Origin: Spodoptera frugiperda
Taxonomy: Eukaryota > Arthropoda > Insecta > Lepidoptera > Noctuidae
Length of the DNA stretch: 64,000 nucleotides
NCBI RefSeq assembly: GCF_023101765.2
Contig: NC_064215.1
Span: forward strand, 11,408,001-11,472,000
Direction of reading: 5' to 3'
The stretch's first letter is position 1. Each line of letters starts with the position of its first letter. Made by a program: the position numbers and the translations under genes. Shown here piece by piece: positions 12,018 through 24,670 of the stretch. Under the pieces are notes generated by a model. It saw only the letters and a list, made by a program, of their open reading frames with translations, was not told the DNA's origin and ran no database searches.

Positions 12018-12157
12018 TTGCCGATTGATAAATTGCCTTAACAGATACAGGAACTCGACTAGTTTCAAGCCATGCTAGAGCCTTATATTCATGAGCAGCG
12101 GTACGCGAAATTAGTCGTGCGTAAGTTGAAAAACATAATAATTAATTTAGTAAGTAA
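12018..12157 (+). repeat. MITE family M copy
   Basis: GGAACTCGACTAGTTTCAAG, CCATGCTAGAGCCTTATATT and CATGAGCAGC match the copies at 32946, 35731 and 49331. The right end retains AATAATTAATTTAGTA of the terminal repeat. It sits about 470 bp from exon 3. Confidence 0.7.
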
Positions 12158-12624
12158 TATTAATAAGTAAATTAATTTCCATTCTATTGGTTTAAATGTG
12201 GCTACGTGCTTCACAGTACGTGCGTACCAAAGGACCAATTTGAATAGATAAATATTATCTTACGTAGGTACTGGCAATTTGCTTAGCAATTGACGATCGT
12301 GATATAGTATAAATAATATCGTTTTCTAGCATCTTCCATGTGTTTCGTTACGAAAAAATATTACGTTGCTTTACAGTTTATGTTAGGTTTAAGTTTCAAA
12401 ATTGCTGGCTTGCTAGAAGTAGATAAAGATTTGTCTAATTTAACTGCGGGAATATAAGTTTAACCGCCGTACTCAGAGTCACTGAATGGTTACTTAAACC
12501 AGTCCTTAAAAATTGTTTTTGATTTAAAATCATTACTAAGGAATAGTTTAAGTAATCGTTAAATGTCTTTGATTGCGGCTGTAAGTGTTAAGTTAAATAG
12601 AAGTGAACAATTAATAATATGTAC

Positions 12625-12754
12625 CTTCAATCTCAACATTTTCTCCACTGGAGGAGTCTGAGGAGTCATCTTCTATCTTCTTCTCGGTGACTATTGTGAC
12701 GCTGTTCTCTCCGCACTCGTTGTTGTGTGACCTCTTGTCCGTCACCGAGTGGAA
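12625..12754 (-). CDS. Exon 3 of host gene, acidic serine-rich segment
   Basis: Minus-strand exon of 130 nt. In gene sense it has the acceptor CTTTTTATTTCCAG, then 43 codons beginning TTC CAC TCG, then a single G before the GTACAT donor. It enters in phase 0, matching the end of exon 2, and leaves one base that joins AT of exon 4. It encodes residues 52-94 of the model. A stretch with Cys at NNECGEN is followed by KKIEDDSSDSSSGENVEIE, which is acidic and serine-rich and offers possible casein kinase 2 type sites. The segment is probably disordered. No domain is recognised. The open frame, both splice sites and the two-sided phase agreement support a real exon. Confidence 0.8.
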
Positions 12755-15700
12755 CTGGAAATAAAAAGAAAAATATTATTAATTAAATGATATAATATGA
12801 AAAATCTATGTTTTTATAGTTCTAAAACTACGACTAGATCAGACAGCTCAGGTATTGGCAACAACGGCCTCTATACTTTTGATGCCTTGATTGGAAGTTT
12901 TTAGCTACCTCTTAAGCATAGAATATATGGAAATCCTCCCTACTTTTGCCTGCTCCCACAATAAGGTGCGTTTATTTAGTAGTCTACGTACTCGAACTGA
13001 TCATAATGATGAATGATAGGACCATATCTTACTCTCAGGACTAGAGCAGGATGTAGGTATATGTACACTATAATACATAATTCTACTCACGCATATAAAG
13101 AAACAACAATTCTATGCGGTGTAATTTGTTACGTTATAAAAACGTAAACGATCGTTTAACCGTTAATTACGTTCTGTGTTTATTACTCATAAAGACGTCA
13201 ATAGTAAGTAGGTATTTGAACATAATTCAAACAACTAATCATAACTAGTTACCATAAAAGTATACAAAACAAACATTTATCGTCAAACACTTTCGAAGGA
13301 AAATAAAACTTAATACCATGACGTAATTGAGTTAAAAATCCTACAGACATTTAATGAGGATAAATTCCAAAGTGACGTCTAAATTTCCCACTTACGAACA
13401 TAAGGATTAGAATTTTTCTTGTAGATCTTTGTTTAAGTAATGACTATTTTGTAACACTTGATTTCCTCATTACGTTCAATTACGTGATTTCGTAATTAGA
13501 CGTCATTAATTACGGGTAACTGAGATGAGTCTATCTGAAAATCGGTTTACACGTGGAACTACTTAGTACAATTACTATGTACTTCTATATTTTTGATATT
13601 GATCATGTGTGTATTTTCTATTACAACATTTAACTTTCTGTGATGGTTTATGCTGTAATATATCTCCAATATCACCGTGAAGTGTAATGATACTAGGTTT
13701 TTCATCATCTAGATGCCTATTACACAAATAACCAGCTAAATTCAACTTTCTAATTAATTCTAGCCATACACGTATTACTTTACAATTAGCATCGACAACC
13801 TAATCGTTACGAGCTATTACACTAGTTTTAACAATCAACGTTCAACGTGTTTTCAAAATAATCGTTGGAATATTCCTAATAACCAGTTGTGTTGGTATTG
13901 TGAGCCGGCTCTTGCACCTGCGTTGTGCGTACGTGATTGCTATTTTACTCGTTTTAAAACCAACTTTACACGAGTTTGTGACTAAAGTATGACTAGGTAA
14001 AGTTAAAATTTGGCTGTATTTAAGCACTGCATAAAATATTGTCCCTTTTTCTAAGAGGACGTGATACGCATTTGTAGACTATTTGGACTCCGCTAGAGAA
14101 GAATACTTAAATAGTCAAATAAATTGATAAAACTAGTTTCAAGTTCAAAAAAGAAAGATGGTCAGGCATACTATGAAATTAATATTTTTGTCACGACAAC
14201 ATCTCTACACGGAAAAGATATAAAATCACCATGACCCACAAGGAACTATAAATTCTGATGTCATTCTTAGGTCATGCCCCAGACCTGAAAATGCCATGGT
14301 TCATATTAAATGTCTTTATACCTTTATAAGTCACATGATCTGACTTTAAAGGTACAAGTTATGTCACGAACGTTTTTACAATAAGTCAAGTTTCAAAACG
14401 GCAACTTTTCTTAACTTGGCGACCATGACATACATCACAAAAGGCTTAAACCGCAGTTGTGAATCAATACGTTTTCCTTAGTGCTCGAGGCGAGAAGTGA
14501 ACCGCGAATATCATGTATAGCAGTCAATGAACTGTTGCGTAGTAGTGTTAGGTGGGGTATTTAGTGTTAGAGAGGCTTATGATGTTGTAGGCAATAGTTT
14601 TCTGTGTTTGTAGACAAAGGACCAAATTGTTTTGAACTTGGTCCTTTGAGACGAAAATTGTTTAATATATTTTATTTATGCCTTTGAACTAATATACGAC
14701 GTAATAATTATATATATTTATTGTTTATTTGTTTGTTTATAAACTTGATATGTTTTTCCCCGTAAAACTAGGCGTAGGTATATTGGACCCACACTTTACT
14801 CGATATGCTTTTAATACCACGTAGTAGTCGAATATATTATTGCATAAAATTAGGTATTATAAATCCAAACTAAGAAATACTAAGAATAACAAAACGTTTT
14901 GCGTGAATCAGAAATACTTAGAAATGCAAACGAGTTTCTATAACCAAAAAACTGTTGATGATTTCACGTTAAACAGTCATATTATTAAAATACAGTACTT
15001 ATAAGGCGATTTAACGATACCTCCTATATTTCACGTTAAAGACTAAAACAAGTTCCCCTGATCTGAAAACTAAATTATTTACACATTTTCAACCTTATTC
15101 ATCAAGCAGTAAAGATAAAAATAATTTCCACAGTAAGGGATAGTTTGATGTGCTGGTCGTGCTAACCTCTCACTATGTTTTGAAACATCTGAGAGTGAAA
15201 TGAGAACGGTTCAATAATTCTGGTTTTTGCGTCCCGTGGTGTAACAGTTTTACTAGCAGTTTCAATAAACTATATCTGTTGATTTGCTTCATCATGTCAG
15301 TGGCAATGCTTAACTATACGCCTTCTCTATATAAAAGACTCTGATCTTTTTTGCCATATCTTCACAGACGCAAGAGGGTTTACGCTATACACCTCCTCTA
15401 CACAGACCTTTTCTACGCTTGGCAAGAGGGTTGGTAAAGCCTGTTTTTAAAGTTCAGGTTTATTATCATAAACAGCTGCACTTAGTCCTTTAGTCTCCTA
15501 TAACACTTGTGGGAAGACTATGAGCGGTCACAAATTAAATGTGGTCTATTTAATTCTCCGATCACCATACAGCTTATTTAACACTGCATTAATTGAAGAA
15601 TACCGTTTGCGCATGTGAACCATTCGAGCCTTTAGAGGAAATGTACGGTGCACATCCGAGTTGATTATGGTGGTAATATAACTCTATATTACTTACGGTA

Positions 15701-18700
15701 TTTTGACGGTTTTGAATAAGAAAGATGCAGGAAGTCTTTATTCTCTGATGATGATGACTGTGGAGTTAGTTAAACTTAATAATGTACTGTTTTAAAGATT
15801 ACTATTGTTTAGTTTGATGTTTTGACTGGACGAAGTATTAAAAAATATGCATATCAAAAGCTTGAAAGATAAATAGAAAAAATTTGGAATGAAAAAATCG
15901 AACTCAATCAATTTAACAACCACGTAAAGGCGTGGGAGATGATGTTTTGTGTCACAAGAACTCGTGACCTAATAAAAAGTTATCGGTTAATTAATATGTA
16001 ACAGTTTAGTCATTAGGTAAAAAGAAAAATTATGCAGATTTATCACAAAAACTATATGACACGTGTATAACGACCTTCACACAGAGAAAAATTCAGCCTA
16101 TACCGGTTACCGTCAGAATGGTAAAGAACAAACAATTATAATATTTAAATAAGTGATAATACGTGACATTATCGCACGAATTATTAAGATTACTCTAATC
16201 TGTTCACGGTAGTACTTAGTGGTATGTACAAAGGCCAGCAGTTGAACATACACCTTCTTGACATATTTCTTTAACAGATTTTCAGCTTAACACTGTTACG
16301 GTAAGATCTAAAATCCATTGAAGATTAGTATAATTTGATGTGCGTGATGAGTTACTTAGACTTTACAGAAGATTCTCCCTGTGTCACAATGTTTGAGCGT
16401 GATAGTACCGCATGTTTTAGTACTGAGTAAGTTTGCTAAACACACTTAATGCTTACTAATAAGGATAATAAAGTTGAAGTTTGTTTAAATAACTCTTGAA
16501 TTAGCTGACTGGTATTTTTTTGTTGATAATGGGGACTTTCCTTGGGGAAGGTTGACTTGTTGAATGATATCATGAGAATGTGGCAATAAAACTGAGATTA
16601 TGAGAAAAAGTTATTTTTATCAAAAACAACTAAGCTAACAGCAGGTAGAACAAAACAATAGCTTATTTTTTTGTAATATATTTTTTTCTTTTTTTCAATT
16701 TTCATTAAAATAGTGACTGATTGTTAGTATCAGATTGATATTTTTGTCAACATTTTCTTTGAAATTATGGATTTTGAAACTACTACGGAACCAAGGACCA
16801 AAATGTTTTTAAACCACTACTACAATGTCAATTTTCACCTGCTAATTTTTGTAACAGATCAATCAATTATTAACCTTCTGCTATATCAATACAAAGTACA
16901 ATTTACTGGTTCCATTGAATATCCACGCGATGAAGGCATGAAACCTTCGGCGTGTTGAGTTACTTAGAGTTAATTTACTATATGTAATGTATCAGTTACA
17001 TAGAATACAATATATTGAATTATATACCCGTATGTTTGTTAATTATTATCCATATACAAATGTGCTGATACATGAGTTCATGAATGATAGGTTTGATTAG
17101 CAAAAAAAACATCTTTACTAATTAAATCAATAACTCCAAAAAACTGAATGAATTTTGATAAAATTTTGCTATGAATAGATTATGCATTTTTTTATAAGAG
17201 CACTAGAATAAACCAATAAGCATTCATTTCTTTGTAATTCTGTTCTTTATGCAAAAAACTCAACAAAGAGGCTTTAACTGTTTTCTAAAACTGGTTTAGT
17301 GCAAAAAATAGCTACTTTTGTCCACAAATTTTATGCTCAAGTAGAAATACAATGAGACCGGTGTTATAAACAGTTTCGTTACAAAATAAGACGATATTGT
17401 AACCGGCCATAAGACGCAAGGTCGGCTTACATTCACTTTACATGGTACCGGTCCGGTTTGCTACCGATTTTTAAAGCACGTCGCGTTTTTGTATGGAAAA
17501 AATATAAGTCGCAATGTTTTTACCATTGATTATTCTGCAATGTGTATTGTACATTTTGATTTCAATTATACGGTTGTAGACATTTTGATTGTGGATTTAA
17601 ATAAGTCATGGAAGGGTTAATACACTTTAGTTTTAATTTAAAATGTATAATTGGTTTTGCATTTTAAGACATTTTTTATTATTTTAATCAACTTCAAATG
17701 TTTTTGATTTTATCGAAATCTCTAGAAAAAAGCAATGTATGTCAATTATATTTAGAGAAGTATTAAAATACATATTATACATATAATGACTTAAATACGC
17801 ACGTTCTTTCACTGCAATATAATTTAATATAATAATTAGGTTTACTGTCTGTGTTCTAGAAATAACTAAGTAATGACACACAATATAAATAATTTCAGCC
17901 TGCACATTGTAAACTGTAACAATTCCATTATTTAAAATAAGATTAGAGACTCTACTTCTTTAAGTAAGCACGGTATACACAGATAAACACACATAAGCCT
18001 TATTTGGAGAATAACTTTTTCACATATTTGTTGCCAATATATTTTTGAGAACAAATTGACTGTCCTGCCAGTCACCTGTCAATTTTCTTGACAGATTTTG
18101 TAACAGATAGCGGGTCTGTCCCATATAACATTGAAAGCGGGAAATATATCGTTTCTCCCATTCCTGTCAACCCATTTCTTCTATACGAATAATTATGATT
18201 GTATTAGAGGAGTATTTTATGTAAAGCAAATGTGAAAAAAAATATTTTTTTTAATATTAATGTCGGTAATTCCATCGTTTGCAACTTGATACAAAATATT
18301 TTTTATTGATTCAAGAAACATTGTGTTATAAGTTTTTTTAATGAAATAATATATAGAGAAAAAACAGTTACAAATACATTAATATATTAGGCCACTGCCT
18401 CACCGGTATTTAGTTACGTCAATTGTTTATTGCACATAAAATTATACACTAAACATGTTCTTTTTTATTGAAAAAATATAAAAATCATGTCAATAACATG
18501 TTGAGATTTACATAAATAAACAGGACTGTGATACATTGATACATATTAATGAATAATTAATTCAATTCATAAAATGTGGGATAAGACTAAGACTAACTAA
18601 TTTGGTCTTTCTTTTGGTCCTTTTTATAATATAAATGTTTTTTTTATTATTATTTTTATTCACGCATTTTTATTTCAATGTCGTGTGTGAACCGAAATTA

Positions 18701-18792
18701 ATGATTAATTACACTATTTTTTTGTTAGACAGGAGAAATTCGCAGTACATACGAAGTTAATTATGAAAGTTCAAGATAGAAAATAAACTTAC
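12755..18792 (-). other. Intron 2 of the host gene (6.0 kb)
   Basis: AT-rich, bounded by a GTAAGT donor (exon 2 side) and a TTTCCAG acceptor (exon 3 side). I see no SINE, MITE or LINE copy here, which makes it the most repeat-poor large stretch of the window. The word TTGGTCC or GGACCAA recurs at about 14622, 14637, 16792 and 18613. Confidence 0.65.
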
Positions 18793-18921
18793 CGAAGGTT
18801 TAAATAAAATAATTTTTGATTCGCGTCTCAACCGCCTATAGTCTCTGATATCGTAAAAACAATCTTCCTCATTGTCCGAGCACGTTGTGTAGCCGTGTCT
18901 ACGCATTTTAATCACAATCCT
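18793..18921 (-). CDS. Exon 2 of host gene, basic N-terminal region
   Basis: Minus-strand exon of 129 nt. The strong GTAAGT donor (complement of 18787-18792) follows codon TCG in phase 0, matching exon 3. At the 5' end a TTATTATAG acceptor precedes AGG ATT GTG ATT AAA ATG. With exon 1 ending in phase 0 this reads RIVIKMRRHGYTTCSDNEED, residues 9 onward of the model. The segment is basic at both ends (MRRHGY and DYRRLRRESK) with an acidic centre. The alternative is that the internal ATG at 18904-18906 is the true start and the upstream bases are 5'UTR, because an in-frame TAG sits just before AGG in the genomic sequence. That TAG coincides with the splice acceptor, so both models are viable. 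The product is not recognised. Confidence 0.75.
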
Positions 18922-21679
18922 CTATAATAAATCAAAATACGACTTCTAACACTTCACCCTTCAATAAATTTGAAATGAAATTTAAGAAATAACAAAATAA
19001 CCAGACGGTAAAAAATAACTTAAAAAAGTTCGTAAAAATTTGAATAAATTTTTAAATAAGTTATTTCGGAATAACCGAGTGGCGTAATAATCCTAATTCG
19101 ACGTCTAACCAATTGTCACATTCGCGGTGGACTGACAATGAATAGTTTGTAAAAGTATCAGATAGAGTATCTCAAGTCATGCGTTACTGTTACGATTTTT
19201 TACTTCCTTAGTTTACTCAGTTTATTTCGGAGGTTTACATCACGTGGTTGGTGGAAACTCGAACAATAGTGTGCCGTTTCCTGACATAATTAGTTCAACA
19301 ACTTTTTTGTTTATATGGGACTTAGTAAATGTAGTGTGTAGTACAAGCGTTAGTAGTAAGTCCACGGCCACTATAAGTTTTATACGGCATAAAAAGTTCC
19401 AATTATAATTATTATTAAAATATACTGGCTGTAAACGGAATGCTCTTGGATGCCACAAGCAATTGAAGGTTAAAAAACTAAATTTATTTTCAAAAAATTA
19501 AAGAGTTTAGGAGATATTTGAATTCAACAGCTTTAGGCTGATGTTGCATGAATAAAATGAGAGCAAAAACGATTAAAATTATAAAAACAAAAGATTATTG
19601 TAGCGCTTTTCGAGTGTTCCGTTTACACCCTGTAGGTATTTATCACATTTAAAACAAAAAAAAATATTTTATGCATCTGTATAGGAATATACAGGTATAT
19701 CAAAAAAATGTTGACCCAATAAAATAAAATCAAACAAAAAATATGTGAGACCAAAAAACAAATAAAAAATTACCAGTTTTTGTAATAGCTGTTACCACCA
19801 TTGACGTCATAAGAGTGCAATGGCACGGTCTTGAGATCATTCTTGTTGGATAAAAATGGTCCTTTTTCAAGTTCAAATGTTTACGATTATTTTATTGTGG
19901 GACAAACAAACATAATTGTCACGAATAACGAAATTAACACTCTATTTTAAATAATTTAAAGTTTAATTTACTATGAAACTCGTAGTGAGAACTTTACAAT
20001 ATTTTTGACACGTGTTTGCTCTATATAAATAAGATATATGTATGTATAAGGTAATATGTAAGATAAGTAACTAATACTTAATTAATAAAAACATTTTTAC
20101 CTACTATCAAATTAGAGCAAGATAGTGGGTTGAATGACCTCAATAATAATAAATATAAAAAGTGAATAAATTAGTCTTACTATATTAGAAAATCTTTTTA
20201 TTTATATAAGTATTGTTTTTTACACTATCCCTTAAAAGAGTATATGGTTGTATTAAACTAAAAATACTGCAAGCCATTACTGTATAACTGTTATATGGCC
20301 CTAACTATATACCAATTATATTTTCTTATGAACATTAATATCGGGGTTGGCTGCCTAAGACCAAATGCTAAAATAAAAAAAATACATTCTGCCGATCGAT
20401 TAGATAATTCTAATAAAAATAAAAGCCATCTATTATTAGATGTATACATAGATACACTTATTTCACCTCGAACAAGGCCCTAAATGCAAGCACAAAGATT
20501 ATACATATACTTATATATGTATGTAGATAGGCATATAAGCTTATCGATAAAAGTCATTAACCCTTTTATCCACGGCGTTATCATTTCAATGTGTGTCAAT
20601 ATGACTAGTCACTTTAATGCCATGTTTATATACTATATATATTTTAGTATATCTTAGCTTTAGATAAGATTAGCTATGTTAAACTATGTTGTATATTATG
20701 TATTGCTAATAAAATGTCTGTAGTATACTGTCATAATGCGGTGGTTATAATATAATGAGTGTTTTATATGTTTTTAAACTGTTTATCTGATTATGTTTAT
20801 TTTTAGGTTTGTTTAGTTTTTTGTGCGGTGATAAAAAAATTGTTGTTTGATATTTTTATGTTTGATTATTTTAACTATATATTTTAGGTATATACGCATC
20901 TAAATACATTTATTTATAATATATTAAACTTATTAGTACAATGTGTGTTTCACCTGTTTGTTTTAACATTGAAATATATTTTTTAAACTATGCTTTACTA
21001 TTAAATGTATCCTATATGTGACACATTAAAATAAAAAAAAAATACACTAATAATTAATTAAACAGTACTAACTGAGACTTCGAACTAGGCAGTTGTTTTT
21101 AGAACCAAAAGACAGTTAATTCATATTTAGATAATATAATAAAATTGTATATATTTCTCCGCCGTAAGCACAGTTTAACTCTATCATATATATTTCACTA
21201 GCGAATAAACTATGACACAGTTGCGTATAGATATGACATTTAATATATTTCGTAAAAGTTTTAGAGAGAGTATAATATATGGCAATAGTTCTCAAATGTT
21301 GTAAGATGTGGCTATACCAATAGGGCAAGAGGGATTCTGTTTGATGGAATATCAGCCTTTATTATGTTGGTGATAGTGGTTATTATTATGTGGCACACGT
21401 GAAGGGCCTCGTTGGTTCTTTCGTAGTAGGAAGTAATGTGCTTGCTGAGACTGTTACGTTAGTAAAGTGTATTATAATGTTAGGTTATTATTTATCACAC
21501 AATGTATTGGTGAGTTACTAAATAAGTTCATAGTCTTTTTATATTAACCAGATAACAAAATATACAAAAAATATGTTCGTAAGATTTCAACTAAATCTAT
21601 TATCAAAGAAAGCTTAAAACTTCAATTTACAAAACAAACAAAAAGCCTTTCCAAACTAAACAGGAAAAACACACTATCA

Positions 21680-21826
21680 GTACCCTTAGTATGAGTTTGC
21701 TTTCGAAGAGAAAAGAGAGCACGTTCGGCGCTATGATTGGCCGGCGACAATAACCAACCAATCAGAGCTCCGAACGTGCTCTCGTTTTATTTAAGTTCAA
21801 CGGTAAGCAAACTTGTACTAAGGTAC
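21680..21826. repeat. Fold-back MITE, family F
   Basis: The left end GTACCCTTAGTATGAGTTTG and right end CAAACTTGTACTAAGGTAC are near-perfect inverted repeats. The arms continue inward with GAGCACGTTCGGCGCTATGA on the left and its complement TCAGAGCTCCGAACGTGCTC on the right. The whole 147-bp unit can fold on itself around CGGCGACAATAACC. It contains two opposed CCAAT/ATTGG words. Confidence 0.85.
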
Positions 21827-22823
21827 TGACCAATCACATTGTGATAACCATCATTGTCCTCTTTCTTTTATCACACGTATCACACATAGGTAATCCATTA
21901 CAACAACTAGGTTACATGATAACCACGTCTGGCAGACAATGTGGTACATAAGATAAATATTTTATACGTCTAAGATAAAAGTTATCAATAAAGGAACTGT
22001 TATTTTCTTATCGTGGGAAAATGAACTGCGCATTTCTGTAAGATCTAGAAGTTGCATGTGAATTGTGCAACTGATTAGTAATAATAGAGTAGAATGAATT
22101 TCATGCCAAATGCTATTAATTCAAAACCACATAAAAATCTTTGTTATCTTTATGTATATAAAAATAATAATAAAAAATGATTGTATTACAGTAAGATATC
22201 TTTCTAGAACTCCAAAGTTGCATTGACATCTATCGAAATGAATACAGCAATTTAGGTGTTGAAGTGCAACTAACGCAGAAACGGCATTTGTTTCGCATAT
22301 TTTTGTTTTATCAGAACAATTCGATTACAATAATTAATTTGGCTGGTGAATAAATAAATGTACCTATTACATAATAGATATGTTTATATATAATAATTAT
22401 AATATATCGCCTTACGAGGCTAAATGCCTAAATGGTCTGATGTAATACACATAATCAGGTTTCTATATCATTGCGTCTTTTGAATGTGTTAGGTTTGAAA
22501 CGTAATAGCGGTTTTCCTTGAAAATACGAGTATCTGGTTACTATAAAATAGGTATTAGATATTGCAACTAGTACACGTGCGTAGATCTAGGTATTACTTA
22601 AGTTGTGTGAAGTTTTACCTGTATATAGTAAAAATAGAATTATACAATAAACAACATTATTAGGGTAATATTGTGTACCTAATTTGCGTAATTCGCTTGT
22701 TTATTTTTCCTCTATACCTAAGTTGTCTGCCAAATCATTTGAATGTTATTGAAAAAAGATATTTAGTTCTATGAATATATTTTTATGATAACTTTTACAT
22801 GTCAGAATTTATTAAATACTGAC

Positions 22824-22981
22824 TTCTGTCAGCGGCCTCACTCGTAGGTTAAAAAACCACCCAAGTCAACTCATAGCCTGCCTGTATGCCAAACTACATC
22901 AAAATCCGTTCAGTAGTTTCAGCGTGATTGACGGACAAACATCCAACAAACTAACTTTCTCATTTATAATATTAGTGTGAT
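22824..22981 (-). repeat. RTE-like LINE 3' tail fragment
   Basis: TTCTGTCAGCGGCCTCACTC, then AAATCCGTTCAGTAGTTTCA and CGTGATTGACGGACAAACAT, ending TTATAATATTAGTGTGA. It is the antisense counterpart of the tails at 8826 and 27122. Confidence 0.65.
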
Positions 22982-23670
22982 TTCTTAGATATTCAGAAAT
23001 AAACTATTACTACAGTTAAAACTATTATCTCTGTAAATAAAATATTATGGCCCAGACAATATTATTATGTATAGGTAACATTTCAACTTTCAAGAATTAT
23101 TGCAAATTCTTTCATAATATCCTTATTCATTGCAACCGCTTCGGTTTTTACGTTACCCAACAAAACAAAGGGAAAACCATTTCTTTGTACCTCACATGCG
23201 TGACACACTTAGATAACAATTGTCCTTTAAAAGGACACAAACGTACACTGACCATTATTCCGTCCCCCATAGAGGTCATTTTACAACGCAATACATGACT
23301 CAGTAATATAAAAATAAACCTTAAACGTATTAAAAAGAAAGGTATTCTGGAAAATTCTTGCTTGTATCGCGTGTTCGACTATCGCTCAATAGGTAATGCA
23401 CTTTACTTCCTTCTAGCGTATTATGCAATGTTTTATGTGCATTGACGTTCATATGCGTCAGTGTTTCATGGCGTGTGTAGTTTATGATCATGTGGGGGAA
23501 TAAAATTAATTATCATAACTAGCCATTTATGATATCCTTTAACGTCAATAGCATGTGACAGTTTACTGCTGGACTATACGCTTCCTGTACTTAAAGGAGT
23601 AACCATAACCAACCATAATCTACACTTTGGTGACCTTAGTTTAGAAACTTCAGGTTTGTCAATGAGAACT

Positions 23671-23911
23671 TTTTTTATGATATAAGCCGGTAAACGAGCT
23701 GACGAATAACCTGATGGTAATCAATCATCACCGTCTCTGGATACTCGTTTAAGGGTTGTTGAGGAATCGGGGATTGGAAAGATTTAGAAGATTGGAAAGG
23801 GGGTAATTGGATCTCCAGTAACTTCACCCACATACGTGGGTTTTCTGTGAGGCTATCACTTCGGTAGAGCCATTCCATTTCTGCCGTGATGCATGGCTCT
23901 GTCACACTTAA
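23671..23911 (+). repeat. Dispersed repeat family C
   Basis: Starts TTTTTTATGATATAAGCCGG and TAAACGAGC, the same opening as the copy at 51401. It has AAGGGTTGTTGAGGAATCGG and GATTGGAAAGGGGGTAATTG centrally and ends GCATGGCTCTGTCACACTTA. It is internally diverged. Confidence 0.75.
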
Positions 23912-24592
23912 ATAATTACTGCCCAGTCTCTCAATTAGGAGAGCCTAATTTAACCAAAATAAAGTTCAAATAAGGGTTAAACCTAAGTCTAAATCAGATT
24001 CAGCTGAATGACAATTACTATCTGTCATTCTCAACCTCAACATAATTGTTTAGACCCTCATCTAGACCTTTACAATTCAAAGTACCTATAAAAACAAGAG
24101 GGACTGACAGCCCTCCAAGTCTCCAAGCTATACCTCTTTTGAACGTCATGTAATAAGTCTGAGTGTAATTATATCAGTGCTCCATATTAATTATCACGAT
24201 AACGATAAAGCTTTTCAAGTAAATAGTAATCATTTTCGAAGTCAGTCTGTCTCCAAATACTCAAGTAATTAACCTAATACAATATTTAAGTAGAGTAATA
24301 TTATAAAATCTTATCAAACACTTGATTTGAAGGGTGAAGGAGTTTCTATTGCTATCAGTAACGAGTTCAAGTGCGTCAATACTATTGCACACTGTTTTAT
24401 AACACTCAGTAATAATAATGTCTATTATTAATAATATCAGTCAGTAGTCTTCCATACTTCAACAATGTACTGACATTTGATAACACTCAAAATAACATTC
24501 GTTATGTATAACATAACACGCTGTATAGTATGAAACTTTGATTCATATTTATAAATAGGTACCTATAGATACACTAAAAAAATTCATATCTA

Positions 24593-24670
24593 TAATTTTG
24601 CAAAATTTCATCGAAATTTGTCAAGCCGTTTAGGTGTAAGAGTGCAACAAACATTTTGAAACACACATTT
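24593..24670 (-). repeat. Short LINE-tail-like fragment
   Basis: CAAAATTTCATCGAAATTTG, TCAAGCCGTTTAGGTGTAAG and GCAACAAACATTTTG resemble the antisense of non-LTR tails common in insects. It is short and diverged. Confidence 0.35.

Larger units (their letters stand above)
1789..12624 (-). other. Intron 3 of the host gene (10.8 kb)
   Basis: Lies between the exon 3 donor (GTACAT) and the exon 4 acceptor. Recognisable contents are fold-back MITE 4086-4189, twin hairpins 7091-7139, SINE-A 7211-7379, family C 7654-7913, R1-LINE tail 8133-8288, E-box cluster 8418-8476, LINE tails 8826-9010, 9597-9745, 10873-10990 and 11425-11580, and MITE 12018-12157. From 1789 to 4085 and from 4190 to 7090 I see only AT-rich sequence with short random ORFs. 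Confidence 0.65.
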
